A DNA stretch of 64,000 nucleotides from Strongylocentrotus droebachiensis (GCA_035222895.1 JAVYIG010006390.1:54791-118790); one strand, 5' to 3'; shown: positions 1 to 14,169, counted from the stretch's first letter. A program made the numbers and translations. The notes: generated by a model not told the origin, from the sequence alone.

Positions 1-1375
1 AGGCTGAAACACATCCTTTAGGAAAAAGGAAAAACAAAATAAAAACAAAAAAACAAATATCAACTAAAACAATGTTTTTTTGAAGCTGTAGAAAAATAGT
101 TGTGTCTATCCTTAAAAGAGTTCCCCGCGGTTTCTTTTTTCTTTTTGCATTGGCGCGTGGCGTCGTCTGGGGGGAACGGAAGCCTCGAGGCGCGTTAAGC
201 GATCTGACGCGGAGTACGGATATTACAGGCCGGTAATATATACGCATTTCAGTGGTCTCCCGTTCATTTTCCAGCGCCACAAGAGCGTTAATCCAGTGTT
301 AAACTCAGTGGGACATTCTCTACTGATTCAATTAAAACCGACCCTGGAATTTAAGATTACGTTTAAACCAAGGAAAAACTTAGAAGGCAGACTTACATCC
401 CATGTTAATCCAAACATTAAAAAAAAGCTTTATCCCAGCGATGGGCTTAAAATTAAGTACGCAACAGGCTAGTGAGTTATAGCCCTTCGGGCTCCAAACA
501 AATGCGTTCTTTGCTGTTATAACACCATCGCAATTGACCGGATTTAACTGTGAGCTTTGTATATTTTCCTATCCGCCTTTCCAATAAAAGGGGTTCGGAA
601 CGCGGTATTGAGAAGGCGGCAAATGCATTATATTACTTATACGATTTGTGTTAAAAAAAGAACGAATGTCTGTAACAATAACGTCATCACGATTTTGAGA
701 AAGAAAATAAGATAAAATGCATGAAAAGGGTGGGTGGAGATGGATAGGCTGTTCGTAGCCCTTTTGTCTTATTTTTTAAATAATTTTATTGATGGAAATC
801 CAATAAGTATTTTTTTTTTTTTTAAATACTATTCAAGTTCAACTATCATGTCACATTAATGCGAAACCAAGTACTAATTGAAATGAGGGGATACGATATT
901 TATATTTATATATCCATTTAAACTCTCCATGTTTATTCATATCGATCCCCATGGACAGCCGGTAAAATGCTTCATTCTATACTAATAAATGTAGTGACCA
1001 GTTACATATGTTTTTATATATAATATTATGAGTGCTATATACTGCACAATATTGGAAGAAAATAATAAATAAAGGAATTCACACTGACATTAATTTACAG
1101 TCGATGCGTTTCTTTATGCTATTTTAAAAGTCATTTTCTTTTTCACTTGGGGAAAATGAATTGATTTGACATACTAAATATACAAATATAATGTAATGTC
1201 AGTGGCTTTATATCCATGCAAACACACAAAACAAGTACAACAAAATCATAAAGTAATGTTCAAATGGCCGTTACCTTTTCTTGTTTACAATGCTTTCTTT
1301 GAGCATAGATGAAAGAACTCGGACGAATTTCTCCCGGACTCCTGAATACGATTTGTTTAACGTTAGATTTCGCCT

Positions 1376-1408
<33 letters not shown>

Positions 1409-1689
1409 GGCTCATCAGCTAAAGAAGTTATTGAAAATCTACGTTTGGCTCGATTTTTTTAAGCGGATGTAGTAAGAAAAACGCAATAATAATCTCAAAC
1501 AATTATTCTAATCACGTCTCTGATTCATTCAGTTTGGAGGCCATCTTCTTAACCACCCAACGTAAGAGTTAAACAGCATTCCCTTGCGACATGATTTAAT
1601 TGGTTCATTAAAATGCCGAGAAAATACTTGTTTGCCTAAAATAGCTCCCAAAAGATCACACTCGCTTGCGTAATATTAAATTAAATCAA

Positions 1690-2112
1690 TTCATAAGTGG
1701 GAGGGAGATGGGGAAGGAAGGAGATGGAAGAATAGAGCGCATGAAAGAGGCAGGAGAGGAAAGAGGAAATTGGGAGAGAAGGAAGAGAGGATGAGGGGAG
1801 GGAGAGGAGAGAGAAAGGGAATAGGAGAGAGAGGGGGGGGGGGGGTAAATAGAATGAGTGGAGAAGAGAGAGAGAGAAGGGGATGAGAGAGAGGAGAAGA
1901 GAGATATAAAGAGAGAGGGAGAGAGAGAGAGAGAGAGAGAGACAGCGACAGAGGGGGAAAGAGAGGAGATGAGAGAGATAGAAAAGGAGAGACCGAGACA
2001 GAGAGAAGAGACAGAGTGAAAAAACAGAGAGAGAGATAAAGGGGGGAGACGGAATATAGGGAGGTGAGAGAGAAAAAGAGGATTTAGGGAGGTGAGGGGG
2101 GGGGGGGGGGGC
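1690..2112 (+). repeat. GA-rich low-complexity tract
   Basis: AGAGAGAG and GGGAGA runs with two G homopolymers. Bases 1-1680 hold only a TA microsatellite (1381-1408) and a CpG-richer patch near 120-300; no gene seen. Confidence 0.9.
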
Positions 2113-2889
2113 GTCAGTAATGAATGTATTTGGAGCAGAGTAATGCATTGCTATTCGCCCATTTCCCCTCACGTCAAATTGAGTTAGCTGGCAGATGTAG
2201 CACCATCAAACTGCATCATTGAATAAATTCTTCTAAAATGAGGGCTTTCTGGACGGAATGAGTTGTACCTGTGGATATCATCGGTCATACGAGTGACGAA
2301 GGAAAACTCAGGTCACCAGGAACATTAACTCTATAAACCTGCGTCTTAAATCGACATGCTGTACTATTGTTGTAGTTAGAAAAGCAACGTTCTACTCCCC
2401 CTTTTAAATTGTTTGTTTGTTTGTGTTTTTTTTTTTTTACATTAAGCCACTTTCTTACCTTTATATTTATTTTTAGTTTAGCTGACGGCTGCAAGCACAT
2501 CAAGCTTCATGAATACACTGTTTTATTCTTAGAATATATCATGTTTATCTTATACACATGTGCATTAAGCGTGTAATTTAATTTCTTACCTATACTATAT
2601 ACAATGTATACATGGAAAAACAAATATACAGAAAGTAAATTAATCTAATGTAAATAACATACTGATGCACATCAATGTGTATGTTTCAAAATATGATATA
2701 GAAGTCAATATATGGCTATCAATTATCAACAATAAGAGACAAAATCAATTACAAGAGTGTGATGACGACTATAATGAATACAATACCATACGGGAATATT
2801 ATGACGATTATGAAGTTGATTATCCTGATTACAATAATAATAACAGTACTCCAGCTAGTCAGCTACCATCTTCCCCAAAACCATCACAC

Positions 2890-3016
2890 CAATATTTATT
2901 ATTCTTTTTCCTCTTCATCTTCTTCTTCTTCTTCTTCTTCTTCCATTTCTCTTCTTCTTCTTCTTCTTCTTCTTCTTCTTCTTCTTCTTTTTCTTCTTCC
3001 TCTTCTTCTTCTTCTT
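2890..3016 (+). repeat. TTC microsatellite
   Basis: Nearly uninterrupted CTT/TTC triplets. The Ser-, Leu- and Glu/Lys-rich frames across it are artefacts. The rest of 2120-4480 shows no supported feature. Confidence 0.92.
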
Positions 3017-4482
3017 GATAATACGTCTGTGTCGAGAGCCCCACAAACAACGGGACTGCACGAACACCAGATTATGAGGCAATATCAGATATTTACCGTC
3101 TTTTAAAATTTCAAGCGTGCTCATGTGAATTCCGCTGTCATTTTGCTGACTTAATGTTTAGAGAGTCTCCAATGTCGCCATTTATGATACATTGCTCTTT
3201 TATTGGTACTTATATTCGCAATGTCGCTGTATTGACTCAATGATCTACAATGGCGGATCCAGGATTCTGTGGGCTATAATTCCGAAGTAAATAGAACAAG
3301 CAAGAGGAATAATGATAAGTAAATAAATAAAAGCTATGAAATTTTCTTCCCATATGGCAAACACGATCACACTTCATTTTTCTTCTCTTTTCGAATATCC
3401 ACGTACAGTCAAACAACATATTACAAAAATGTTCCCCATTCGTCTGTCCGACCTTAAAAGGAAGTATTTTGTTCATTTGATTCGGACGAACGCCATGACC
3501 TTGACTGTGAGTTTTCATCTAAGTAGCGATCAGCATTAGCTTTTAAGCTCTTAATGTCCAGAAAATGTCATGTCGCATGTCCGATTAGTTCTTTATAAAT
3601 CGAACTCCGTTCACTTGAAACACGTTATTGCTAGCAAGATGCCTATCTTCTTGTCATCCACGTGACTACTTTGAAAGTGCTCCATTTTCCCCGGTGACAG
3701 ATATTTGCCAAAAGTAACGGTTGTTTTTAGCCATTTTGCGATTTTTATGTGACAATATATTCTCAAGCTATTGTAATGTTGTATGGGAAGATACACATGT
3801 ACTTAAATTACGCCACTGACATTTACTTTTCAAAAAGATAGTAAGAACATGTACTACGTCAAACTACCTTGCGCACTCTAAACCATTATTTCATTATTAT
3901 ATGTATTTCTCTTCAAAACGAAATGACACGATTTTTTGACAAATGGTTTTAAGAGAAAATTAAAGCCACTCTTCCCATTTTCTGAATTTGTAGTCTAAAG
4001 CTGTAATGTTTGTTTCCAAAGTTGTCTGGTCTTTCCCTTTAAAAATATTATGCTATTTGTTATTTCATCTTTTAATTATTTTAATGGGTTTTTGTTGCTT
4101 TTGTTTTGTTGTTGCATATTCATGTTAGTAAATGTTTGAATATATTGTACTCTCCTCTTGATTTCAAGGACTTTCAATTTTTTTTCATATGGAGACTATC
4201 TCGACAAGATAGCCTTAGTCTTTAATGGTATCCTTGATTCTATGTATAATGATTTACCTTTGTGCTGTATTTCTGAGTCGTATAGGTATATGCTTTAACT
4301 GGAATATAATAACATTGAAATTGAATTTGAAATCGTTACTACTGGGTACAGGGTCAAGAATTCCAATTACAAACAGTCCAATTAGTTCCAATTCGGTCAT
4401 TATGTCATCGTTGAAACTTGAATTAACCGTTTTGTGTCACTTCTGAACATACTTTCCGATTATTTTCCGTGACCCTGAAGCG

Positions 4483-5200
4483 TTAAAGCCCAAGTCCACT
4501 CCACAAATAACTTTCTTTCAATAGAATCAGAAAAATCAGACTAACCAATCACAAAAGTCTGAGCAAAATCGGATAACTAATAAGAAAGTTAAGAACTTTT
4601 AATGACATTAAAAACTTTGAAAATCACTAGACAAATTGGCAACTCTGTGACGTCATGTCTTCATTATCGACTAATTATTTTCCTTATATTGATGATATAA
4701 ATTTCCTATTTTCTCCTTAAGAATCTTATTTCTTCACACCAGCATCCAAATTAGATTAATAGTAATATGTTTTTGTGTGGATGCACTAAATAAATATAGA
4801 GTAATTTTTTTCAGTTAAATCATGAACAATTTGACTTTTGATAAACTATTTATATAAAAATCAATAATTATAAATATACAATATTCAGAAAATAGTATAA
4901 ATTCTTCAAAGTTCATAAAAGATTTTGTGAAATATCATGCACGCAATATGATACAAATCATATAACCTGGGCAAAGGCATGGGGAAATCAAGTTTTGGGG
5001 AATAAAAGAGTTAAACCATACAGAGCAATTGATAAATAGTGAGGACATGACGTCACAAACTGATAACCATCTTGGCAATTTGTGTTGTGATTCTCATTGT
5101 TCCATAGTTTGATATACTTTTTCAAAAATTCATAACTATCTTATTAGTTATCCGATTTTGCTTGAAAGTAAGTTATTTTTCGAGTGGACTTGTCCTTTAA
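4483..5200. mobile_element. TTAA-bounded hairpin element (about 718 bp)
   Basis: TTAA on both sides; arms of about 190 bp pair imperfectly (ends AAGCCCAAGTCCACTC and GAGTGGACTTGTCC; inner blocks AAATCGGATAACTAATAAGA and GTGACGTCATGTC). No ORF. piggyBac-type MITE by target site. Confidence 0.78.
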
Positions 5201-5549
5201 AAGCCTTTTACACAGTTACCATGGTAAGGAATGTAGCTTGATTAATGATAGATTAACGAAGAAGACATGCTCAATCGAGAGTGACTTTATTACTACTTAC
5301 CTACATGGAAAACCCTATTCGGATCCTCTAGTACGTAATTACGGAGTCGACTTGTTTAATCACCCACCCCCAAAATAAAAAAAAACATAATATTAAATAT
5401 AGCTGGTCGAATGCCTGTGAAATGCTAATAAAGATGATTGACTCACTGCAAGTGAAATTAAGAAATCGTCTGGTGACATAACATCACGTTTGCAAACATA
5501 AAATGTCATTATGAAATACATTTTGTGGAAACAAACTCTTCCCCTGTTT

Positions 5550-5600
5550 CTCTCTTTCTCTCTCTCTCTCTCGCTATCTCTCTCTCTCTCTCTCTCTCTC
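5550..5600 (+). repeat. CT microsatellite
   Basis: (TC)n tract. From 5200 to 7360 I see no gene or transposon that I can support. Confidence 0.85.
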
Positions 5601-7364
5601 AATTATTGGTGCCCATTTTTATCCGCTTACACTACTACAGAGGCTCAATATTACTGGTCGTCATACAAAGTATTAGCAAATAGCAATTAATTGCTGTTTC
5701 TCGCATATGAGAAGAAATTTTATTACGTATTTCAAACATTAAATCATGAACCACTTCAGTATAAAGTAAATCCAAAATGATATGAAAAATGTATTGTTAT
5801 TGATCATTATGTTTGCTTATATTCCTGTGACGAAAGAAAACAGATATCTTACATTGTCTTTCCGTAATAGAACTAATACGATCACATTATGGACATGTAT
5901 ATTATCGAATCATTTGACATTTCAGTCGAAATTTCTCTTTCTCTATATACCCCTCTATCTCTTATCACGACCCCCCACAACACACACACGCACACTTTCT
6001 TTCGTATTGCTCTGTGGTAACATGTTTGGTATAAAATAAAACGACAATCTCAGGCAGTAGATGTACAATTATAATAAAAGCGCATTATATGATACCATTT
6101 GATGCGCTTTAAACTTCAGGCAAACCGATGATGAAATGGCATTGTCGAATTCCCTAATCGAGGAGTATTGCACGGCTGGAAAGGTCGGCAGATGAAGAAA
6201 GGATCGATTTCAAAACTTTCTTTTGAATATACATTTATTATTGTAAGGCGTATGATAATAATTTCTTGAAATGTTTTTATAACAACCAGTAGTTCTTTTA
6301 GACTCGTTTATACTTTTGTCTCGGGAATTCCCTTGAAGTCACCCTTTGTAATGCCGCTAATGTACTTCACCATGAATAGCTCACGGTTACAAGGAGCTCG
6401 GGAATTATAATTGAAAGAGATGCGGCTCTATTTACCTCGGTGAATCATTGAATGAATATTGAAAAGTCATGCTGTTACCGTAGAAACCAAGAAACGAGAT
6501 TTTATGTTTAGAATTTTCTTTCTTTTTTCATTTCCATGTGTCCCTAACTCTCTGAAGTTACTTATTCAACAAAAGAAAAAGACAAATCATTATTACAAAT
6601 GGATTTGGTGTCGGTTATTTTTTAATCGTTTTGCCTGGATATCTCCTGTCGAAACCATTGATTTTCTACCGTTTTGATAAAACATATAATGATGAGACAT
6701 CACCTATTTGACTGTATGCACAAAATGAACCGAAATAAATTAAAAGAAAGCTTTCACAGGATAGACATCATGTACCGAGAACGCTGTGAGTTGTTGTTAT
6801 GTTCGCATACTTTCAATTGGTGATGGAAGAGAATTACGGAAATTACCTCAGGTTGATTTTTCGAAAGTCTTTGCGACCCTGTTCGATATGATTCCACCCT
6901 CCCTTCACAAACATTTTATGCTGCTTTAGAGTGGCGTGTAAGTAAAACAAAAAGTGAATACCTTCTAATTAGTATAAAACAATTCTTTAAGAAAAACACC
7001 AGAAGTATAGAATAAAAACAAATATAATCAGAAAGAAAATGATAATAAAGCTCCTCATAGGCATGTCAGAAAGGATCTTTTCTTTCAAATGTTCACACTT
7101 ATTTATTATGTAATTCACTTGCTCACTCGGTTTATCTTTTTGGGTAGCAAACAAGTTGAAATATATACAGATTTTTCAATTACGTTTGGCGAATGATGTT
7201 TCAACAAAGTGAGTGGTTTATTTCAGTCTTTAAAACAAAGGCAGACACTGTTCTTGAATGTTCCATTTCCTACGCAATCAGGTTATTCGGGACGTTATTA
7301 CCATATCTTGTTACAAAGTTACTTTGATATTATCATCACATTCCGTCTAGAAATTTACGCTCTC

Positions 7365-7545
7365 AAAACTCCGGATTTCTTTCTTTAAGCCATATATATT
7401 AAGTAGACATGGTTGGGGGAGAACCTCTGCTATAGAATGCTCTTCCAAAGAGATTTGTAATAACAGATCACTTGAAGTTTTCAAAAGCAATCTGAAAACG
7501 AATATTTTGTATTCGGCATGTAATTTATCGTTTGCTTTCATTCTC
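7365..7545 (+). mobile_element. Possible LINE 3' ORF tail
   Basis: Plus-strand frame reads SRHGWGRTSAIECSSKEICN, then SLEVFKSNLKTNIL, like the closing LWNSLP..FK..LK..L motif of CR1/L2 ORFs. Short and without context. Confidence 0.35.
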
Positions 7546-7618
7546 GTACATTCTATCATGCTCCTGTTCATAATATAGATGTTTTCATGTGATTTCACAT
7601 TTTTACACAAGTGCACCC

Positions 7619-8158
7619 TTAAAGGTACTATATCCCTTTTGCAGCCAACCTCAAATTCTGTAGAACTTTGCAGGAATTATGAATATGTCATGTATGTCCT
7701 ATCTGTGAAATTTAAACGTTAGCAGTGTCCTCATATTCAAATTATGCAAGGAAACCCGTTTACTCGCTAGACTTCACTGTCAGACACTATTGAGTGACTG
7801 ACTGGCTTTTTTTCTTCTTTGGTAATAACATACATGAAAAGAGTTGTAAAGGGTAAATGAGCATTTGTCTACATCAATAACCCACTTCTTGTGATGGCCA
7901 ATATTAAACTGATTGAATCTTTGCGCAGCATAAAACGTATGACCATTCTGTACAATTGTCTGAAAATCAAGACTATTACTTTTGGGCTCTATAGCCCTAA
8001 AGTCGATTTGACAACTAATAGTCATTATTTTCCCACTTGAAGACATTTTCAAGCCCCACCTTTTTTAGGGAAGTTCTAAATAAGTATTATCTTTCAAATG
8101 CAGTTGGAATTTAACTTTTTCATTTTTTTGGCCTGCAAATGGGACATAGTACCTTTAA
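7619..8158. mobile_element. TTAA-bounded element (540 bp), copy 1
   Basis: Ends TTAAAGGTACTATATCCC and GGGACATAGTACCTTTAA, with TTTGCAG just inside both. The interior matches 33787-34269 over its length. Confidence 0.82.
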
Positions 8159-8780
8159 GCATTTGATTTCAAATGGCTTCGGCGCATGACAAATCTCATA
8201 TTTTATCTTGTAACGAAATTCGAAGTTGTCTAATTTCACGTGTTTAATGATGGAATCAAATCCATGACTTCCTATAGAGTTGTTGATTGAGCGTTCACTT
8301 ACCAGTATCACAGCATCTAATCCTTTGTTGAGAAGCAGCCTGAGACTTTTAACCACTGAATTTCAGAAAAGAATCCATTGTCGTGTTTTACATCGGATAT
8401 CATCGGACTGTATAATGGTAACATTCACTTCCAGTCCCTTCTGGATCTCCTGGTTTTATGAAAGACAGCCCGCTGAAGAAGCAACAATGTCCGTTTGACA
8501 AGTGGGAGAGAATTGAGTGAGGTATACTCGTTCTCATCCAGCGACGCCGGGATCGGCCGAAAAGCACAAAACAACCAGAGCGACCAAAGATCGCAAACCG
8601 TTTGAATATCGTTGATTTGTGGCGTTCGCGCTACAAGCACGCACTCACAATATTGACTATTGATTCTACGTTGAGTTTCTGTTGTCTGTGATTGGCTAAA
8701 CGCGCACGTACCACGTGTGTAACACAATAGTGGCATGGGCAACGCACACTTGGTCTTATTGCAAAGGATGGCTCGTCAAT

Positions 8781-8894
8781 AGGGACTTTTAGATTTGCGT
8801 GGACTGATACGTGTGACGTCCATTCAAGGCAGTGCATTACAAGTACGTCGATCGTAGCAATCCACGTTGTCGTTCGACAATTCTAAAAGTCCCT
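8781..8894. mobile_element. AGGGACTTTTAGA MITE, 114 bp
   Basis: Ends AGGGACTTTTAGATTTGCG and TTCTAAAAGTCCCT, flanked by AAT on both sides. Almost identical interior to the 10719 copy (GTGGACTGATACGTGTGACG). Confidence 0.82.
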
Positions 8895-9593
8895 AATACT
8901 TGATTGTGACTCTCCTTGGTAAAGTGGATTATTAAGAGAATATCAACTCGAGCTGTTATCAATACTCCAGTTGATTGACATATCAATCGATTTCACGCTG
9001 CTATGACGGACACCGAAGGTGATCATGGGATAGATTTAAGGACTTATTAATTCACGTCAATTAATATCTGTCACAGATTTTTGATCTAGGCCCATATCAT
9101 GATTTTTATAAATTGGCAACTTTATACACCTTCAAACAAATTTCTCGTTTTCTACTAATTGTTTCTTATACCAAATCTTTTTTTCTTTTATCTTTTAATA
9201 GGTGTTCGTATCAACAGAACATCTTATTATTCCTCCCTCTCACTCTCTCTCTGTCTCTCTACCTCTGTCGCTGTTTTTGCTTCTTCTTTCCCCCTTTCTT
9301 TTTGCTCTTCTTTTTCTCCTCCTCCTCCTTTACTGATTGAAAAGGGTAAAAATAGTCAGGTTTAAGAGAGAATTTACCTCTTTATTTCTTCATTGAACAT
9401 GGTACCCTCAATAACCAGGTCCCAATTTTCTACATGGTATTAACTCAGAGGAGTTTTCGTCATAGCTCTGAATCCAAGCAGGTTATCATTGATAGTGTTA
9501 CGTATTCAGAAGCTCAAAATACCATCTGGGTCCAATGTAACACCCGCACAAATGCAGAATAGCTCGAATGACTTGATTCGTCATACGGAATCT

Positions 9594-9703
9594 ACACACA
9601 GAAATAAGGGTGCAATTGGGGTGCAGATTTGCATCCACCTACGCGTATTTTGCAAAGGGTGCTGCTTTTCTTGCAGAATTGTACCCTTATTTCTTAGTGT
9701 GTA
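9594..9703. mobile_element. 110-bp hairpin MITE
   Basis: Arms ACACACAGAAATAAGGGTGC and GTACCCTTATTTCTTAGTGT with a GCAATTG/AATTGTA core. Confidence 0.65.
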
Positions 9704-9734
9704 CTCCGTTCTATTAACTATTAACCTTAACATT

Positions 9735-9900
9735 CAGTTTAACCCGGGGAACTATGCCTCCACAAGGCCATTTGGCCTTATTTTTTAGTTCCCTTTTTTC
9801 ATCTTCATAATTGCAAATGCTTATCATTGTATATACCTTTGTATTGTTTTAATTGTAAATGGAAATGAATGAAATGAATTCGAATTTTAATTTGAATTTG
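9735..9900 (+). repeat. LINE-type 3' end, copy 1
   Basis: Contains GGAACTATGCC, ACAAGGCCATTTGGCCTTAT, TTTTAATTGTAAATGGAAAT and a GAATGAAATGAAT tail. Related to 56890-57140. Confidence 0.5.
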
Positions 9901-9986
9901 AACCCATTATTTCTGTATTTTAGCGTCAATTATTTTCCAAGTAGATACAAGCTTGCCGTTGTGGTAGCTTTGGGGTCGCTCAGATT

Positions 9987-10019
<33 letters not shown>

Positions 10020-10162
10020 GGGGGGGGGGGTTTATCATCGATCTGGTGTTGGTCTTGTTGGTGTGACTAGGGGATCAGTCCCACCTCTAACCGACTCCAT
10101 ACCTACTTCACACCAATCTCCATTCGAACTAATACTCCAGTCACATCAACTAGTCTAACACC

Positions 10163-10382
10163 AGGGGCGTGTTTCACAAAGACTAAGATCGACTTTCAGT
10201 TGGACTTAACTATGGCAGGCCTTTCATGCCACTAGTTGCTCTCGCCATTGGTCTCTCAATTATGATCTTTAGATAATATTTATTTCCTTGAATAATAAAC
10301 TATAAAAAAGGTAAATTTTGTACATTTGTGATCACGATTTCCACGTACTATGAGAAACCAATACCAGGAATGGTTAGAGGAT
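10163..10382. mobile_element. GTTTCACAAAGACTAAGA MITE, right end lost
   Basis: Matches 58702-58900 from the left end, then stops at TGGTTAGAGGATAAAACG without the right inverted end. Confidence 0.65.
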
Positions 10383-10718
10383 AAAACGAAATGCTAGCTG
10401 TGCTGCATGTTTCTGTATGCATTTTGGTTATCGGTTCTGATGTGGAAACTGGCTGGATGCAATCGAGCAGCGAACCAGCTCAGTTCGGGATCTTTGGGTT
10501 GTTGTCGGGAATGCATCGGTCCTCGACACACCGGAAGTTGAGAATTTTTGATCGAATTGTTGTCGGTCTTCTTTCGGTCCTCTCGGTGTGACTGCAGCAT
10601 CAAAAAGGTTTCATGGACTCCAACCGACCACAGACCGCTCAAACAACTACATTACCTCAAATGGCAAAGAATAACATGGCTAAGGTATAATAAGGTAAGT
10701 ATTTGTTCGTCTGTCTTT

Positions 10719-10831
10719 AGGGACTTTAGATTTGCGTGGACTGATACGTGTGACGTCCATTCAAGGCAGTGCATTCAAAGGACGTCGACAGTAGCAATCC
10801 ACATTGTCTTCGTGCAAATCTAAAAGTCCCT
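10719..10831. mobile_element. AGGGACTTTTAGA MITE, 113 bp
   Basis: Second short copy; ends AGGGACTTTAGATTTGCG and GCAAATCTAAAAGTCCCT. Shares the palindromic ACGTCGA-containing middle with the copy at 8781. Confidence 0.82.
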
Positions 10832-11099
10832 AATGATCTGATTTTAGCGTCTCGTAGGCGTGACTGGGGTATGAAATGAGCTGTCAGTGAAGGAATTATC
10901 GTTAACTCAATGATAATTCTCAGGTTTGAACAGACCATGCGTTCGTGATAAACATTCATCATCGAACTTCCTGTAAAGATGATGATAGATCTACAGCTTG
11001 AGGATGTACAGAAGGAGAAAGACGGATGGTGGGCTGGAGGAATAAGAAGATATATATTTTTAAATGAATATAAAGATGAAAGAAAGAGACGGATTTAAA

Positions 11100-11290
11100 G
11101 GCATCATTTAACAATGTTTAATTTGAGATTCATAGCCCTACGTGTTAACAATGTCTGTGATATCATGGTGTTATATTGAAGCCCTAAAAACGCGTTTTAA
11201 AATGATCACGAAGTGCCCCCAAAAAGAAAAAATCTTTGAGTGACCAGTTTTTACTAAACTCACAAACGCAAATTTGATTTTTCGATGATG
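11100..11290 (+). repeat. Dispersed repeat related to the 36.2-kb insertion
   Basis: Shares TATTGAAGCCCTAAAA and ATCTTTGAGTGACC with the reverse complement of 36340-36490. Begins at a TTAA (11095). Confidence 0.55.
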
Positions 11291-11689
11291 ATAATAATGA
11301 TAATGACTAAACAAAAGATGACGATGACGATTATGTTTGAGAAGAACCATGGAATATACAAGTACGCCTATACTGCTACTGACCTTTGGCTCACGTCATA
11401 TTGATTTACGCAATTCCTACCAAGATCTGCTACAAAAAGGATATCAAATGTGTGAAAGAACATTAAATATTAAGTGGATTTCCTTAAAAGACTAACTGGC
11501 GGCGTCAATGTCCAGCTTTTAATACCAACCTTTGCTTTATGCATGTTTGGGCCTTTTCCTTGTTGATTTATGACATGCGTGAACGAATTTTACGTGACAG
11601 TATTATGGATTAAAGTTTTTTTGTTGGTTTAATGATTGCAAGCGGCTCATTCATTTTCCATCTTCCCACATATAAACGCGTGCACATAC

Positions 11690-11860
11690 CCCTACACACA
11701 CCCCACGCACACGCACACACACACACACACACACACGCACGCACGCATTCACCACCCACACACTCTCACATTTCTTTCTATTTTGTCCCATAGACAAGAC
11801 CGCTACCAGACCGACAACAAATCGACCCCCCCCAAAAAAAAAAAAAAAAAAAAAAAACCC
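11690..11860 (+). repeat. CA microsatellite and C/A homopolymers
   Basis: ACACACAC tract at 11693-11740 and CCCCCCC plus a 20-base A run near 11830. The stretch 11300-12560 is otherwise empty. Confidence 0.88.
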
Positions 11861-12567
11861 CACTATGGTAAGAAAAAAAATAAGTCGGTTCGGAGTCGGT
11901 TTGGCAGTGTGACTGAGGTATCCGCGACTTTTTGTCCCACAGGCTATTTATATATCCCTTTCCTTTGTCTATTCTCTTTCATGTATTAACAAAATGAAAC
12001 AACAACACACATCAAAAAACAAAAACACGACAAGGCAAGACAAATCAAAACGCAATGCGTCGTTATCCTTAATGGCTAGGATTTTTTATATTTTTTTATA
12101 TTTTTAACAATCTCGTTCGAACTACCATGCCTCTACTTTTGTTTTTGCCCTCGTTCTGCAAGAGCCATCGAGTAGGATTATTGATATGGACGTTGAGAAG
12201 CGACCCTCTGACGATGACAGCTACAGTGCTGAAAGTCAACACAAAATCAGTTTGTTTAAACGTCGCGCAAATGAAGATCGACTTGGTTGAGAACATCTGG
12301 CCTCTTAAGAGCCAATCGATCAAAAATCTAAAAACGGGATTATAAAGAGATTGTAAGGAATCCTCGTTGAAGTGCCTTTTGAAAATGGCGGACGGATTGA
12401 ATGATGATCAAATGCAGTATGTTTGCTAATATGAACCGGGTTCCCCACCCCTCCCTCAATTTTTCTTCAATGACATACAATAGATGTGGGAGAGTTAGTC
12501 ATTTAACACTATGTTGAAAACTCTTAACAACAATTACTTTGACTGTTTGGTGGCCTTTTTTGTTTCT

Positions 12568-13097
12568 TTAAGGGACTTGGTAACATTGTTCAGAAGCTAA
12601 GGTAGTGATTTCAATGCTAAATTTTCAACTACAGATAATCTGAAAGTTTGAGTGAAAACGAACCATTAATAATGATGTAAATTGGGAAAAACTGATCGAT
12701 TCCTTAATTCTCCAAACTCTACAATTTAATTACACTTTAGGTGAATGTTAATCATCACAAAGCAATGTATTTGCTCTACACCTGTATTTACCATTCCAGA
12801 CATTTAAGCGTTGAAATATGTTTAAAAGCCTGTCTTGTGTTTTTTTTTCTCCATGGAAATACGGTTGGGAAAATTCAAAAACGGTTGGGAGAATTTACTT
12901 TTAACCACTGGTAGAGGGTGTTGCACAGTGACACCTTCAAAGAAAACCATAGATATCTTTGTGGTTTGATAATTTTTTTCGGGATTTTTTGCATGTTAGA
13001 GGATTAGTACAGTAAAAGGAAAATAAAAAGTAACTTTTCATTCAAAATGTATGCATCTCTTTCATCTGCTTTTAACAATGTTACCGAGTCACTTTAA
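12568..13097. mobile_element. TTAA-bounded element (530 bp)
   Basis: Ends TTAAGGGACTTGGTAACATT and AATGTTACCGAGTCACTTTAA. Interior is unique in the window and AT-rich. Confidence 0.78.
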
Positions 13098-13144
13098 CAT
13101 TAAGAAGGGAAGGAATGACAGGGAAAATGCACAGATGAAATTAG

Positions 13145-13375
13145 TGTGAGTGTGTGTGTGTGTGTGTGTGAGAGAGAGATAGATAGAGAGAGAGAGAGAG
13201 ATAGGAGTAAGATAAAGAGATGGGAGTAAGAGAGAGAGAGAGCGAGAGAGAGGTTGAAGTGAGAGAGAGAGATATTGCGTGAGTGAGAAAGGGTGAGAAA
13301 GAGAAGGTGAGCGTGAGAGAGAAAGAGAAAATGCGAGGGGGAGAGAGAAGTGGGCATGAGGGAGAGAGAGGGCGG
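13145..13375 (+). repeat. GT then GA microsatellite
   Basis: GTGTGTGT followed by GAGAGAGA runs. Directly follows the TTAA element ending at 13097. Confidence 0.9.
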
Positions 13376-13738
13376 TATATATCCAGAAATGGGAAGACAC
13401 GGGACAGAGACAGACGGAGAGAAATGGCTTTTTATTTGACGAAAATCTCTTTAAACAAATTAAATTAAATGACAGCTAGGACGTTATTCCAGAGGTGAGA
13501 GGTAAACATACCCTCAACTTTAGATTGTTGGTAGGGGACTGCACAAATATCCCCATTTTTAAAGTAAATTATAAGGTTAGAATCCATCGGTTGTTGGAGA
13601 AAGTTTTGACACAATAAATATACATGACTTTTAGAGTAGTTCACACCGACGCCGAATGTCGCGCTTTAAATCGGCGATCAATTCGGCGTCAGTTTTGTTT
13701 ACTTTTCAAAAAATCTCACGATCTCCTCAGATATGTTA

Positions 13739-14169
13739 TGCTAAGTTCACACCGACGCCGAATTGATGGCAAATTAAATCGGCGGCAAAGCGTAACAAAG
13801 CTTAATTAAAGCGTAAAGACCGTAATAGAGCGTGAGAAAGCTTTGAGCAATTCGGGACATTCGGCAAGAGCGCCAAAAATTTAAACTCTGTTAAGCTTTC
13901 CTACGCTTTGAGCAAAACTTTGATAAGCTTTGTGACGCTTTGATAAGCTTTAATATGCTCTCCCCGCTTGACGCAATTTGTGACAGATCGCCTCAAATGT
14001 TTTAACAGTTTAAAAAAATTAGGCGCTCTTGCCGAATGTCCCGAATTGCTCAAAGCTTTCTCATGCTCTATTGCGGTCTTTACGCTTTAATTAAGCTTTG
14101 TTACGCTTTGCCGCCGCTTTGCTCGCCGATTTAATTCGCCATCAATTCGGCGTCGGTGTGAACTGAGCA
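13739..14169. mobile_element. GC-rich hairpin MITE, 431 bp, TTA target
   Basis: Arms of about 130 bp from TGCTAAGTTCACACCGACGC to its inverse, flanked by TTA (13736-13738, 14170-14172). A half copy lies just upstream at 13636-13690 (GTTCACACCGACGCCGAATG). Confidence 0.82.

Noticed and set aside
1681..2172. Ser/Leu-rich open frame over the GA tract (and similar ones at 2665-3124, 13089-13400, 15150-15512, 43000-44700)
   Set aside because: Open only because dinucleotide or trinucleotide repeats lack stop codons.
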